64,000 nucleotides of DNA from Candidatus Enterococcus moelleringii (GTDB lineage: Bacteria; Bacillota; Bacilli; Lactobacillales; Enterococcaceae). The number at the start of each line of letters is the position of its first letter. Position 1 is the stretch's first letter. The stretch covers positions 1 to 64,000 of the forward strand of contig NZ_JAFREM010000028.1 of assembly GCF_017377575.1 (NCBI RefSeq), given 5' to 3'. The translations under genes were made by a program, and so were the position numbers. This document shows, one piece after another, positions 23,455 to 34,621 of the stretch. The notes below the pieces were generated by a model. The model was not told where the DNA came from, made no database searches, and saw nothing but the letters and a program-made list of their open reading frames with translations.

Positions 23455-24507
23455 ATCAAAAAAGGATACATAGTACTAATGATTGCACTAACTTTCTTCT
23501 GTTTCTCGTTGGAGACTCATGCCGATCCGAAGGATGAAACCCAGCAGACAATTGTTCAGCTGCAAGATCGATTGAGTCAATTGAACGATGATATTTCAAC
23601 GTCGGTTGTCCAACAAGAAGAACAAGAACAACAGATAAAAACCTTAGATCAAGAAATTATTGAGCAGGAAAAGAAAGTGGCTGATATGACCGGAAAACTA
23701 ACCCAGTTAGAACAGGAAATCCAAGAGCGAGTAAAAGCGATTCAATTAACGGATGCCAACCAAAAAGCAGCCTTCTTCAAAGTCGATGGCTGGTCGAAGA
23801 TGTTGAGCTCGATTAAGGGGATCGAGAAAGTCCAGAAAGCCGATGCGGATCGGGCGAAGGAATATACGGAGTTAGTGGAAGCTATTACTAAACAACAGAA
23901 GGCCCTAGAGAAGAAAAAGCAGGAATATCAGGCAGCGCAGGATTTATTGAAGACGACGATTGAGAAGCAGACAGCTAGTAAGGTCGAGCTGGAGAAAGAG
24001 TTGGCTGAAAATCAAGAGTTATTGGTACTGATTCAAGAAGAGGAACGACAACAGGAATTGGCTTTGAAGGCTCAACAAGAAGTCGTGCTGCAACGAGTGG
24101 TTTCAGGCCAAAACTTCACTACCGATTTCGCCACCGATGAGGAAGTGAGTCAGAAGGCGCAAGAGATTATTTTGTCGGCTAAACAGTATTTGGGAGTCCC
24201 CTATGTATGGGGTGGAACCACTCCAGCTGGCTTTGATTGTAGTGGGTTGATGCAGTGGGTCTTTGCCCAGAATGGCATTGGGATTCCAAGGGTGAGTCAG
24301 GCACAACAGGCATCTGTTAAAGAGATTCCTATTAGTGAAGTGCAGCCGGGAGATTTAGTGTTTTGGGGAAGACCGGCACATCATGTGGCTTTGTATATTG
24401 GGGATGGGTACTTTATTCAGGCACCGCAGCCTGGTGATGTGGTGAAGATTACCCATAATAGCTGGTATCCGTTTGAAAGTGCAGGGCGGGTGTTAGTTAA
24501 CGAGTAA
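23455..24507 (+). CDS. Secreted coiled-coil NlpC/P60 peptidoglycan hydrolase with probable ATC start (copy B)
   Basis: The protein has about 350 residues: signal peptide (IKKGYIVLMIALTFFCFSLE, then THA-DPKDE), a coiled coil of about 190 residues, and an NlpC/P60 domain with GFDCSGLMQWVF and AHHVALYIG. AAGGGGGT lies 8 nt before ATC 23455. The only conventional start in frame, TTG 23422, lies inside the upstream hairpin and would add a polar leader before the signal peptide. The arrangement is the same in copy A at 2375. It is probably a SagA/PcsB-like peptide hydrolase. Confidence 0.88.
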   Translation: MKKGYIVLMIALTFFCFSLETHADPKDETQQTIVQLQDRLSQLNDDISTSVVQQEEQEQQIKTLDQEIIEQEKKVADMTGKLTQLEQEIQERVKAIQLTDANQKAAFFKVDGWSKMLSSIKGIEKVQKADADRAKEYTELVEAITKQQKALEKKKQEYQAAQDLLKTTIEKQTASKVELEKELAENQELLVLIQEEERQQELALKAQQEVVLQRVVSGQNFTTDFATDEEVSQKAQEIILSAKQYLGVPYVWGGTTPAGFDCSGLMQWVFAQNGIGIPRVSQAQQASVKEIPISEVQPGDLVFWGRPAHHVALYIGDGYFIQAPQPGDVVKITHNSWYPFESAGRVLVNE

Positions 24508-24575
24508 TTGGGTCTTTGTTTTGTCGGGTTGAGATTGTCTTGAAAGATTTTATTACTAGATTGGAGGAGTTTAAT

Positions 24576-25025
24576 ATGGAAAAACACTTTAAAAATAAGA
24601 TGAAGTATCCAAGTATAATGTTGTTGTATGTACCTGCCAGTTTGGTTTTGGCTTTAATTTTCGGGTTGCTGGTTGCATCGATTTTATTTGGTATGTTGGA
24701 TGTTCTTTCTACATCTCTTATGGGTAGCCTAGTGGCGGTCGTGATTGTGTTTCTTTTGTTGCTCTCACGCATCCCAGCATCTCCAGACTATGTCATAACG
24801 GACAAAGAAGTACGAATAGTCAAAAGAGGAATGGTCGTAAAGACCTACCCTTATTCAAGGTATCAGATGACGCCTCATGTGTATACGCTGTGGTATGCTT
24901 TCATACCAATAACAGCTCGGACCATCCTAATGAAGGAAGGGGATGGAAAGCCGAAAAGAGTGGGCATAAATATTCGCAAGCAGGAGTTTGCGGAATTTGT
25001 GGAAATAATGGAGAAGTTTAGCTAG
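24576..25025 (+). CDS. Membrane protein with PH-like domain
   Basis: The protein has 149 residues, with TTGGAGGAG before ATG 24576. Two hydrophobic helices occupy residues 15-65. The rest (YVITDKEVRIVKRGMVVKTY, then RVGINIRKQEFAEFVEIMEK) resembles the bacterial PH-like domain found after paired helices in small membrane proteins. Function unknown. It follows fibre cluster B on the same strand but may be a separate gene. Confidence 0.65.
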   Translation: MEKHFKNKMKYPSIMLLYVPASLVLALIFGLLVASILFGMLDVLSTSLMGSLVAVVIVFLLLLSRIPASPDYVITDKEVRIVKRGMVVKTYPYSRYQMTPHVYTLWYAFIPITARTILMKEGDGKPKRVGINIRKQEFAEFVEIMEKFS

Positions 25026-25186
25026 GATTCTGTCAATATACCCAATTGGAGCGCAAGGAGCTATTATTCTATTCAACAAGCATTGATTCCGCTTTATAAC
25101 AAGGTATACTGAAAGTATGTAAAGAAGGGACGTTTTCCGTATTCTAGTGGATGGAAAACGCGATGCTATATTTGGAGGAGATGAAA

Positions 25187-26263
25187 ATGAAAAGGCTTAA
25201 ATTAGTTGTTTTGCTGGGGACTGTTTTACTTTTAGGGGCTTGCAGCAAGAGTCCGAAAGAAGAATTTATTACGGTTTATGATTCGCTGAGCACTGAAGAA
25301 TATAATGCCGGGGAATTTGAACTGTCGATTGACGATTTCAAAATGAATCAAACCACTGGGGCGGCTTGGGCCAACATGTTAGGCGAGAATTTGAAAAACA
25401 TGTCCCTTACAGGGGAGTTTCAATACAATGAGAAGGATGAAAGCTTCAGCTTGGATGCGGATGTGGAAGCCTTCGGGAGTACGATCCCCTTTGAAATGGT
25501 CGGAAAAGAAAATGAAGGATACATTTCTACCTCCTTTGTCGATGGCATGTTGACCTTCATGGACAGCTTTGGTGTTGATGCGGAAGCAGACCCGGCACAG
25601 GTAGCTGAACTAAAAGGCAAATATCTTTCAATTGACGCGGAAGAAGTGGAAGCTGAAGCGGGTGAGCGTTCTGAGGACGTACCTGATCCTGAGGAAGTAA
25701 GAGGGAAAATGAAAGCTGTACTGAATAAAGCCAACGATAAAAGCTTTAAAAGTGAAGACGACACCGTTTCTCACACCTTCACCAGTAAGGAAATGGTCAA
25801 AATAGCTCGGGACGCTGATTTAGGTGAAGAAACAGAAAAAAATCTAGGCGACATGACCATGACGATGAAGATTAACAAGAAAACGAAGAAAACCGATTGT
25901 ACCATTAAAATGAAGGATGCCGATTATCAGATGACGATGAAGGCAGTGGTCACGCCAAGTAAGAAAAAGGGCGCTATTTCCATGCCGAAGGAAAAAGATA
26001 TTGTTCCGGCTGAAGAACTGGAGAATCTTTTTGTACCGCAGGAATTAAGCGGTCCAGTGGGCGAGTCTGCTTGGGAAGATGAAGAAATCGAACCGATCAC
26101 GGATGAGGAATTCGAGGTGATGTATACGCAGCTTGAGGCAAACTTGGGCGCATTTAGTGAAGATACACGCCGAGGGATACTAGATTCTTACTCGCCGTAT
26201 CTGAATGACGAACAGATTGCTCGAATGGAGGCCTTGCTGTTTCCGGTAGAGCCTGCGGTGTAG
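25187..26263 (+). CDS. Putative lipoprotein, unknown function
   Basis: The protein has 358 residues. ATG 25187 follows TTGGAGGAG; upstream in-frame starts lack a site. The signal has the lipobox LLLGACSKSP. The mature part is acidic, begins EEFITVYDSLSTEEYNAGEF and holds repeated beta segments and internal Met/Thr-rich stretches (DMTMTMKINKKTKKT). The pattern resembles bacterial lipoproteins of the LppX/DUF6612 kind, though I am not sure. A short acidic helical tail ends it. Confidence 0.75.
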   Translation: MKRLKLVVLLGTVLLLGACSKSPKEEFITVYDSLSTEEYNAGEFELSIDDFKMNQTTGAAWANMLGENLKNMSLTGEFQYNEKDESFSLDADVEAFGSTIPFEMVGKENEGYISTSFVDGMLTFMDSFGVDAEADPAQVAELKGKYLSIDAEEVEAEAGERSEDVPDPEEVRGKMKAVLNKANDKSFKSEDDTVSHTFTSKEMVKIARDADLGEETEKNLGDMTMTMKINKKTKKTDCTIKMKDADYQMTMKAVVTPSKKKGAISMPKEKDIVPAEELENLFVPQELSGPVGESAWEDEEIEPITDEEFEVMYTQLEANLGAFSEDTRRGILDSYSPYLNDEQIARMEALLFPVEPAV

Positions 26264-26384
26264 GGGAATATATCTATAAATGCATGAATAGGTCTTTTGA
26301 GAAGTAAAGAACCAGCGCCCCGTCGTACATTCTATATACTGATGAGGCGTTTGTTCTTATACATAAGCTAAGGGGGACGAGAAT

Positions 26385-26612
26385 ATGGGGGAAATCAATA
26401 TAGGGATCGACGACCAGTTAAAAGAAGAAGCAAACAAAGTGTTTGATGACTTAGGCATAGATATGACGACAGCGATCACCTTTTTTCTCAAACAGACGGT
26501 CAAAGAACAAAGACTGCCTGTTCAACCTGACTTTGAACCAGTCGCGAATATTTTGGCTAGACAAGAAGCGTTATCTGGAAAAGGTCGTACCTTTGACTCG
26601 GTTGAAGAGTAG
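26385..26612 (+). CDS. RelB/DinJ-family antitoxin
   Basis: The protein has 75 residues, with AAGGGGGACG before ATG. The N-terminus INIGIDDQLKEEANKVFDDL and GIDMTTAITFFLKQTVKEQR are the ribbon-helix-helix region typical of RelB/DinJ. These repress their own promoter and bind a RelE or YafQ toxin. No toxin gene follows: the next 300 bp hold only a short peptide frame. It appears to be an orphan antitoxin or the remains of a pair. Confidence 0.85.
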   Translation: MGEINIGIDDQLKEEANKVFDDLGIDMTTAITFFLKQTVKEQRLPVQPDFEPVANILARQEALSGKGRTFDSVEE

Positions 26613-26621
26613 TTGGGAGAA

Positions 26622-26696
26622 TTGACTAAAAATATGCCCGTAGAAATGCTGGATACTCAAGAAAAGCTAGAGGCGTGGCTAGACGAAGAGGAATGA
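26622..26696 (+). CDS. Possible 24-residue acidic peptide after the antitoxin
   Basis: A TTG-started frame reads MTKNMPVEMLDTQEKLEAWL and ends DEEE. GGGAG precedes it at short spacing; ATG 26634 is the alternative. It could be a tiny downstream gene or the remnant of a lost partner. Weak support. Confidence 0.25.
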   Translation: MTKNMPVEMLDTQEKLEAWLDEEE

Positions 26697-26863
26697 GATA
26701 GTAATTAAGGATAAAATGGAAAAAGCCTGATAAAGAATGAACCTTTTTACTGCCATACCGTAAAAACTTCAAAAATATTAGACTTTTGCAAGGTATAACG
26801 TAAAAACTCAAATCTTTTTGGCTTTTTTATGGTGTAGGTATCAGTTTACTTATCGAATACCGC

Positions 26864-26910
26864 AAAAAACAGACGAGCAGCCTTCTTAAGTTGAAGGCGA
26901 CTCGTCTGTT
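26864..26910 (-). terminator. Terminator of the first adhE
   Basis: AACAGACGAG and CTCGTCTGTT form the outer stem around an inner GCCTTC/GAAGGC hairpin. On the minus strand a T-run follows (26864-26869 read in reverse). Confidence 0.8.
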
Positions 26911-26919
26911 CGTGTTGGT

Positions 26920-29523
26920 TTACTGTTTGTAATCGAAGCTGGTAACAATGATTTCTTTCAGCTCGCTGATTAGTGGTTCTTTTGGATTGGCAGTTGTACA
27001 TTGATCTTCGTACGCCAATTCAGCCATGCGATCCACAGTTGAGTCTAAGACTTCTTGTGTCACGCCTTGTGCTTTCAGATTCATGTCGATGCCTACTGTA
27101 ACTCCTAGGTCGTAGATAGCTGAGATTAGTGCTTCAACCAATTCAGCAGTTGTATTACCCTTCAAGCCTAAGAACCGTGCAATGTCTGCATAGTCTGTGT
27201 CAGCTCGGAAGAAGTCATATTTAGGGAACATCGCATGTTTTTGTGGATCTTTGGCATTGTAACGGATGATATGAGGCAATAGAATTGCGTTCGTACGTCC
27301 GTGTGGAATACCGTATTCTCCACCAATTTTATGGGCTACTGAGTGACAGATTCCCAAGAAGGCATTGGCAAAGGCCATACCTGCCATCGCAGATGCGTTA
27401 TGCATTTTTTCTCTAGCTTCTGGATCAGCAGTTTTCACTGATGTTTCCAAGTAGTCAAAGACGATCTTGATTGCTTGTAAGCTTAGTCCACGTGTGTAAT
27501 CAGAAGCCATTACAGATACATAAGACTCGATTGCGTGAGTTAATACGTCCATACCAGTATCGGCTGTGATTGAAGCTGGCACTGTTACAACGAATTGTGG
27601 GTCAATGATTGCCACATCCGGAGTCAACGCGTAATCAGCTAATGGATATTTCACGTGTGTTTCGCTGTCTGTGATAACGGCGAACGGTGTAACTTCGGCA
27701 CCTGTACCAGAAGTTGTTGGAATACAAACCAATTGAGATTTCACTGGTTTTTGAATTCCGTAAGTCCGTTTGCGGATATCCAAGAATTTTTGTTTCGCGC
27801 CAAAGAATGAAGTATCTGGGTGTTCATAGAACATCCACATGCCCTTAGCCGCATCCATTGCCGAACCGCCACCAAGACCAATGATTGTATCCGGTTGGAA
27901 ATCAACCATACGTTCTAAGCCTTTGTAAACAGTGTTGGTTGAAGGGTTAGGCTCAACTTCTGAGAAGACTTCTACTTTCACGTCATTGCCACGGCGATTC
28001 AAGACTTCAGTCACAGTGTCAGCATAACCGAATTGAACCATTCCTGGATCACAGACGATCATAACGCGTGAGATGTTTTCCATCTTCGTTAGGTATAATA
28101 GAGAGTTCTTTTCAAAGAAAACTTTCGGTGGTAATCTAAACCATTGCATATTTTTTCTCCGTTTCGCGATTGTTTTGACGTTCAACAAATCAAGTGCAGA
28201 TACGTTATGAGAAACTGAGTTCTTACCGTATGAACCACAACCAAGAGTTAATGATGGAACTAATTCGTTGTAGATATCACCGATACCACCTTCAGAAGAT
28301 GGTGTGTTTACTAAGATACGGCAAGCCTTCATACGCATACCAAATTGTAATTGCAGATCTTCATCCTCAGAATGAATTACCGCAGTATGGCCTAAACCGC
28401 CAAGGTCTAACATTGCTTCACATAGGTCAAAGCCATGTTCAGTACTGTTTGATTTCACCATTGCTAAGACTGGAGAAAGTTTTTCGCGAGATAATGGATA
28501 ATCTGGTCCAACGCCGTCTAATTCAGCAATTAACATCTTCGTACCAGCTGGAACCTTGATGCCTGCTTGTTCAGCAATCGCAATAGCAGAGAAACCAACA
28601 ATCGCAGGGTTAACCGCGTATTTGCCTTCGTTCATTACTACTGCTTCAAGTTTGCCAAGTTCTGATTTTTTCACGACATAGGCTTGATGTGCTTCGAATT
28701 CTTTCTTCACTTCTTCGTAGACTTCTTTATCCACAATAACCGCTTGCTCAGAAGCACAGATCATGCCGCTGTCAAAGGTTTTAGATAAGAATAAGTCATT
28801 AACTGCGCGTTTAATTAAAGCAGTCTTTTCAATGTAGGCAGGTACGTTACCAGGTCCTACACCTAAAGCTGGTTTACCAGTAGAGTATGCTGATTTAACC
28901 ATTGCGCCGCCGCCTGTCGCAAGGACAACTGCTACGCCTGGGTGATTCATTAAGCCTTGTGTTGCATCTAATGATGGATGTTCAATCCATTGGACACAGC
29001 TTTCCGGAGCGCCGGCTGCTACTGCTGCGTCACGAATAATACGTGCTGCTTCGGCAGAACATTTTTGAGCGCTTGGATGGAAGGCAAATATAATTGGATT
29101 CCGTGTTTTAATAGCGATTAGGGCTTTGAAAACGGTGGTTGAGGTTGGGTTTGTAGTAGGTGTTACCCCGCAAATAACGCCAACAGGCTCTGCCACTTGG
29201 ATCAAGTGTCGTTGCTTGTCTTCATGAATGACGCCTACGGTTTTATCATGTTTAATGTTGTTCCAAATGTACTCTGAAGCATACATGTTTTTAATCGCTT
29301 TGTCTTCGACGATGCCGCGACCTGTTTCTTCAACAGCCATTTTAGCCAATAACATATGTTTGTCTAATGCTGCCATTGCCATTTCATGAACAATGTGGTC
29401 AACTTCCTCTTGTGTGAAGCTCAACATAGTCTTTAATGCTGCGTTACCTTTTGCCGCTAAGTCGTCAATCATTTGTTCCACGTTGATTGTTTCTTTCTTA
29501 GCCTTTTCCGTTGATTTAGCCAT
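26920..29523 (-). CDS. adhE: Bifunctional acetaldehyde/alcohol dehydrogenase, copy 1
   Basis: The protein has 867 residues, the full AdhE length. Residues 1-450 form the CoA-acylating aldehyde dehydrogenase with the Cys in [12 protein letters not shown]. Residues 460-867 form the iron alcohol dehydrogenase with [13 protein letters not shown], the [17 protein letters not shown] segment and [16 protein letters not shown]. It converts acetyl-CoA to ethanol, regenerating NAD in fermentation. A second adhE of equal length lies at 31887 in the opposite orientation, with only tgt and yajC between. A cre-like site lies just upstream. Both copies look intact. Confidence 0.97.
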   Translation of the reverse strand: MAKSTEKAKKETINVEQMIDDLAAKGNAALKTMLSFTQEEVDHIVHEMAMAALDKHMLLAKMAVEETGRGIVEDKAIKNMYASEYIWNNIKHDKTVGVIHEDKQRHLIQVAEPVGVICGVTPTTNPTSTTVFKALIAIKTRNPIIFAFHPSAQKCSAEAARIIRDAAVAAGAPESCVQWIEHPSLDATQGLMNHPGVAVVLATGGGAMVKSAYSTGKPALGVGPGNVPAYIEKTALIKRAVNDLFLSKTFDSGMICASEQAVIVDKEVYEEVKKEFEAHQAYVVKKSELGKLEAVVMNEGKYAVNPAIVGFSAIAIAEQAGIKVPAGTKMLIAELDGVGPDYPLSREKLSPVLAMVKSNSTEHGFDLCEAMLDLGGLGHTAVIHSEDEDLQLQFGMRMKACRILVNTPSSEGGIGDIYNELVPSLTLGCGSYGKNSVSHNVSALDLLNVKTIAKRRKNMQWFRLPPKVFFEKNSLLYLTKMENISRVMIVCDPGMVQFGYADTVTEVLNRRGNDVKVEVFSEVEPNPSTNTVYKGLERMVDFQPDTIIGLGGGSAMDAAKGMWMFYEHPDTSFFGAKQKFLDIRKRTYGIQKPVKSQLVCIPTTSGTGAEVTPFAVITDSETHVKYPLADYALTPDVAIIDPQFVVTVPASITADTGMDVLTHAIESYVSVMASDYTRGLSLQAIKIVFDYLETSVKTADPEAREKMHNASAMAGMAFANAFLGICHSVAHKIGGEYGIPHGRTNAILLPHIIRYNAKDPQKHAMFPKYDFFRADTDYADIARFLGLKGNTTAELVEALISAIYDLGVTVGIDMNLKAQGVTQEVLDSTVDRMAELAYEDQCTTANPKEPLISELKEIIVTSFDYKQ

Positions 29524-29580
29524 TTGTTTCCTCCTACTAAATATTTTTTACAAACTAATCATAGGCCAAAAAAAGCCTCG

Positions 29581-29594
29581 TGTAAACGTTTTCT
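29581..29594. promoter_or_regulatory. cre-like CcpA site upstream of adhE copy 1
   Basis: TGTAAACGTTTTCT matches the catabolite responsive element consensus (TGWAARCGYTWWCW) at nearly every position. It lies about 60 bp before the minus-strand adhE start, close to where the promoter should be, so CcpA repression on good sugars is expected. Confidence 0.7.
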
Positions 29595-29933
29595 GAATAT
29601 ATTTTTCTTTTCACAAACGAGTTCAAATTATGAAATAACAGCTGTGAACTAATTGGTTTGTAATCGTTTTCTTATCTAATTCCATAAAAACGAGCAATAG
29701 CAAGGATCGCTGAGCCGTTTTATTCAGATTATGAATTTAAGATAATAAAAATGAGAAAAAACTTTTTGAAAACTTTTTTGTTTTTGCTGGATTTTATGAA
29801 AAAGGTAACAAGCGGTTTAATTAGAAATTAATGACAAAGCATACTATATAAATGAGATCAATTCTCATTTAGAGCGCAATTGTACAAATGACTGGTATAA
29901 AGGTAAACGATCGGTAAAGAGCACGGTAGAAAG

Positions 29934-29962
29934 TTGCAAAAGCCCCCTAAAACCAGTATGAT
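29934..29962 (+). promoter_or_regulatory. Promoter of tgt
   Basis: TTGCAA and TATGAT are separated by exactly 17 bp, about 45 bp before the tgt start. Confidence 0.7.
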
Positions 29963-30008
29963 GATACATGTTGTAAATCCATACATATCAAGGAAAGTAG
30001 GAAGATAA

Positions 30009-31154
<1,146 letters not shown>

Positions 31155-31237
31155 AAAAAGACCCAAAGTACTAGTTTAAGTCTGTTAACTTTGTTACAGT
31201 ATTCAGTGACTATTAGAATGTGAGGGGAATAAAAAAC

Positions 31238-31582
31238 ATGGGAAGCTTTCCAATGATTTTGATGATCGTGGTTATGATGGGGTTATTCTTTATGATGAAC
31301 CGCGGTCAAAAGAAAGAGCAACAAAAGCGTCAAAACTTATTAGATTCAATGAAGCCAGGGGATAGTGTTGTCACTATCGGCGGCCTGCACGGAGTTATTT
31401 CTGAAATGAACAGTGCAGACAAAACCGTGACTTTAGACTGTGAAGGAATTTTCTTAGTCTTTGATCGCGCATCAATCCGTACGGTAAAACCTACAGCATC
31501 AGCTACTGCTGCACCAGTTGAAGAAGCTGAAGCAGTAGAACCTGAAATGATTGATCCAGAACCAACTGAAAAAGAAGACTAA
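31238..31582 (+). CDS. yajC: Preprotein translocase subunit YajC
   Basis: The protein has 114 residues. ATG 31238 follows GAGGGG. One N-terminal helix (FPMILMIVVMMGLFFMMN) is followed by RGQKKEQQKRQNLLDSMKPG and GDSVVTIGGLHGVI, the YajC signature. An acidic tail ends it. It is an accessory of the Sec translocase. Confidence 0.93.
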   Translation: MGSFPMILMIVVMMGLFFMMNRGQKKEQQKRQNLLDSMKPGDSVVTIGGLHGVISEMNSADKTVTLDCEGIFLVFDRASIRTVKPTASATAAPVEEAEAVEPEMIDPEPTEKED

Positions 31583-31594
31583 ACCGTCTATTAA

Positions 31595-31637
31595 CAGGCA
31601 GCAAGCAAGCGTAACAGCTTACTTGCTGTCTTTTTTT
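31595..31637 (+). terminator. Terminator after yajC
   Basis: GCAGCAAGCAAGC and GCTTACTTGCTGT pair and are followed by seven T residues. Confidence 0.85.
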
Positions 31638-31782
31638 GAGCTTTTAAAACTAGATTATCCAGCTATTGTTGTGAAACATTGAATTAAATAAGGCTTGCCA
31701 TTTTAAGCAAGTTGTGATTTTTTTAAGAATGAAAAATGTCACACAAGCCTTGATCTAAGCACATTTGTTAAAGAATAAAAAG

Positions 31783-31836
31783 GTGTGAAAAAAATCACAA
31801 AAAAGTATTTACAAACTCTTGCACCTGTTGTATGAT
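31783..31836 (+). promoter_or_regulatory. Rex-like operator and promoter of adhE copy 2
   Basis: GTGTGAAAAAAATCACAA (31783-31800) fits the Rex box TTGTGAANNNNTTCACAA at its two half-sites. It lies directly before TTTACA (31808-31813) and TATGAT (31831-31836), 17 bp apart. Rex senses the NADH/NAD ratio and represses fermentative genes when NAD is plentiful. Confidence 0.7.
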
Positions 31837-31886
31837 GTGAATGTGAATAAATTAACAAATAATTTTATGTTATTAGGAGGACTCAC

Positions 31887-34490
31887 ATGGCAAAAGCAGT
31901 TGAGAAAGAAACAAAGGACACGATCAATGTTGAGCAAATGATCGATGCAATGGCAACTAAAGCAAATGTAGCTTTAGACGCAATGGCTGATTTCGATCAA
32001 GAAAAAGTTGACCATATCGTTCACGAAATGGCAATGGCAGCACTAGACAAGCATATGATGTTGGCAAAAATGGCAGTTGAAGAAACTGGCCGTGGGATTG
32101 TCGAAGATAAAGCGATCAAAAACATGTATGCGTCAGAGTACATCTGGAACAATATCAAACATGATAAAACTGTTGGTATTATCGGCGAAGACAAACAAAA
32201 AGGTTTGATCGAAGTCGCTGGACCTGTCGGTGTTATCTGTGGGGTTGTACCAACAACTAACCCAACTTCAACAACTATCTTTAAAGCGATGATTGCTTTG
32301 AAAACAGCAAATCCAATCGTATTCTCATTCCATCCATCTGCACAAAAATGTTCAGTGGAAGCTGCACGTATCGTTCGTGACGCTGCGATTGCTGCTGGAG
32401 CTCCTGAAAACTGTATCCAATGGATCGAAACACCATCGATCGAAGCAACACAAGGCTTGATGAACCACCCAGGCGTTGCAATTGTTTTAGCAACTGGTGG
32501 CCCAGGCATGGTTAAATCAGCTTACTCTACTGGTAAACCTGCGCTAGGTGTAGGTGCTGGTAACGCGCCTGCTTATATTGAAAAAACTGCGAAAATCAAA
32601 CGTGCAGTCAATGACTTGTTCGTTTCTAAAACTTTCGATAACGGTATGATCTGTGCTTCTGAACAAGGAATCATCGTTGATAAAGAAATTTACGACGAAG
32701 TAAAACGCGAATTCGAAGCGCATCAAGCATACGTTGTGAAGAAAAATGAATTGAAAAAATTAGAAGATGCTGTAATGAACGAAGGCAAATACGCAGTTAA
32801 CCCTGCGATTGTTGGACATTCAGCAATGGATATCGCACAACGCGCTGGCATCAAAGTTCCTGAAGGCACTAAAATGCTGATTGCTGAACTAGATGGCGTT
32901 GGGGCAGATTACCCATTATCTCGTGAAAAACTTTCTCCAGTTTTAGCTATGGTTAAAGCAAACAGCCAAGCAGAAGCACTTGATATGTGTCAAGGCATGT
33001 TAGAGCTAGGCGGTTTGGGACATACTGCAGTTATCCATACTGAAGATGAAGACTTGCAAGTGAAATTTGGTTTGCGTATGAAAGCTTGCCGTATCTTAGT
33101 AAACACGCCATCTGCTGAAGGTGGTATTGGTGATATCTACAATGAAATGATCCCATCATTGACACTTGGTTGTGGTTCATACGGTAAAAACTCTGTATCT
33201 AAGAACGTATCTGCTATTAACTTAATCAATGTTAAAACTATAGCGAAACGGAGAACGAATATGCAATGGTTTAAATTACCACCAAAAATCTTCTTTGAAA
33301 AGAACTCTTTGTTATACCTAACTAAAATGCAAAACGTTGAACGCGTTATGTTGGTTTGTGACCCAGGTATGGTTCAATTCGGCTATGCTGACATCGTTCG
33401 CGAAGTATTAGGTCGTCGTAAAAATGATGTGAAGGTTGAAGTCTTCTCAGATGTTGAGCCTAACCCTTCAACTAACACAGTTTACAAAGGTCTAGAAATG
33501 TTTAACGATTTCCAACCAGATACAGTTATCGCACTAGGCGGCGGTTCTGCAATGGATGCTGCTAAAGGCATGTGGATGTTCTTTGAACACCCAGATACTT
33601 CATTCTTTGGCGCTAAACAAAAATTCTTGGATATCCGCAAACGTACGTACAAAATTGCTGATCCTAAGAAAACGCAATTTGTATGTATCCCAACTACTTC
33701 TGGTACTGGTTCTGAGGTTACTCCGTTTGCCGTTATCACTGATAGCGAAACACACGTGAAATACCCATTAGCAGATTACGCGTTGACTCCAGACGTAGCG
33801 ATCATTGACTCTCAATTTGTTATGACTGTGCCACCTTCAGTAACTGCTGATACTGGTATGGACGTATTAACTCACGCAATTGAGTCTTATGTATCTGTAA
33901 TGGCATCTGACTACACTCGTGGATTGAGCTTGCAAGCAATCAAGATCGTCTTTGAAAACCTTGAAAACTCAGTTAAAACAGCTGATCCAGAAGCACGTGA
34001 AAAAATGCATAACGCATCTGCAATGGCAGGTATGGCCTTTGCCAATGCTTTCTTAGGAATTTGTCACTCAATCGCTCACAAGATCGGTGGAGAATACGGC
34101 ATTCCTCACGGACGTACGAACGCAATTCTATTGCCTCATATCATCCGTTACAATGCGAAGGATCCGCAAAAACATGCAATGTTCCCTAAATATGACTACT
34201 TCCGTGCTGATGCAGACTACGCTGACATCGCGAAGTTCTTAGGTCTTAAAGGCAACACAACTGCAGAATTAGTGGATGCATTGATCAAAGCAGTTTACGA
34301 TTTAGGTACTACAGTTGGTATCGACATGAACTTGAAAGCACAAGGTGTGACTCAAGAAACATTAGATTCTACAGTGGATCGTATGGCTGAATTGGCTTAC
34401 GAAGACCAATGTACAACTGCTAACCCTAAAGAACCATTAATCAGCGAGCTGAAAGAAATCATCGTGACAGCTTACGATTACAAAGCATAA
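31887..34490 (+). CDS. adhE: Bifunctional acetaldehyde/alcohol dehydrogenase, copy 2
   Basis: The protein has 867 residues, aligning without gaps to copy 1 at 26920-29523. The aldehyde dehydrogenase Cys is in [12 protein letters not shown]. The alcohol dehydrogenase half has [20 protein letters not shown] and [16 protein letters not shown]. Ribosome site TAGGAGG precedes ATG. It is controlled by a Rex-like box, whereas copy 1 has a cre site, so the two copies probably respond to different signals. Confidence 0.97.
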   Translation: MAKAVEKETKDTINVEQMIDAMATKANVALDAMADFDQEKVDHIVHEMAMAALDKHMMLAKMAVEETGRGIVEDKAIKNMYASEYIWNNIKHDKTVGIIGEDKQKGLIEVAGPVGVICGVVPTTNPTSTTIFKAMIALKTANPIVFSFHPSAQKCSVEAARIVRDAAIAAGAPENCIQWIETPSIEATQGLMNHPGVAIVLATGGPGMVKSAYSTGKPALGVGAGNAPAYIEKTAKIKRAVNDLFVSKTFDNGMICASEQGIIVDKEIYDEVKREFEAHQAYVVKKNELKKLEDAVMNEGKYAVNPAIVGHSAMDIAQRAGIKVPEGTKMLIAELDGVGADYPLSREKLSPVLAMVKANSQAEALDMCQGMLELGGLGHTAVIHTEDEDLQVKFGLRMKACRILVNTPSAEGGIGDIYNEMIPSLTLGCGSYGKNSVSKNVSAINLINVKTIAKRRTNMQWFKLPPKIFFEKNSLLYLTKMQNVERVMLVCDPGMVQFGYADIVREVLGRRKNDVKVEVFSDVEPNPSTNTVYKGLEMFNDFQPDTVIALGGGSAMDAAKGMWMFFEHPDTSFFGAKQKFLDIRKRTYKIADPKKTQFVCIPTTSGTGSEVTPFAVITDSETHVKYPLADYALTPDVAIIDSQFVMTVPPSVTADTGMDVLTHAIESYVSVMASDYTRGLSLQAIKIVFENLENSVKTADPEAREKMHNASAMAGMAFANAFLGICHSIAHKIGGEYGIPHGRTNAILLPHIIRYNAKDPQKHAMFPKYDYFRADADYADIAKFLGLKGNTTAELVDALIKAVYDLGTTVGIDMNLKAQGVTQETLDSTVDRMAELAYEDQCTTANPKEPLISELKEIIVTAYDYKA

Positions 34491-34501
34491 TCAAGTCTTT
34501 A

Positions 34502-34538
34502 GAAACCGGTCTGAATCTCAGGCCGGTTTCTTTTTTTT
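34502..34538 (+). terminator. Terminator of adhE copy 2
   Basis: GAAACCGG and CCGGTTTC pair over CTGAATCTCAGG sequence and are followed by eight T residues. Confidence 0.9.
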
Positions 34539-34621
34539 ATTTAAATTTGATCGCATGGATTGTTCTATTTTCTAAAACAGGATAGACTGGTGTTAGTGGA
34601 AGAAAAGAGGGACGGACGCCA

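Noticed and set aside
29600-29640. Full Rex operator upstream of adhE copy 1
   Set aside because: Only one half-site (TTGTGA on the minus strand) is present; the second half is not at the required spacing.
32021-32509. Long open frame on the minus strand inside adhE copy 2
   Set aside because: It is a shadow of the adhE reading frame, with no ribosome site and no recognisable domain. The same holds for other antisense frames in adhE, mvaK2 and alsS.
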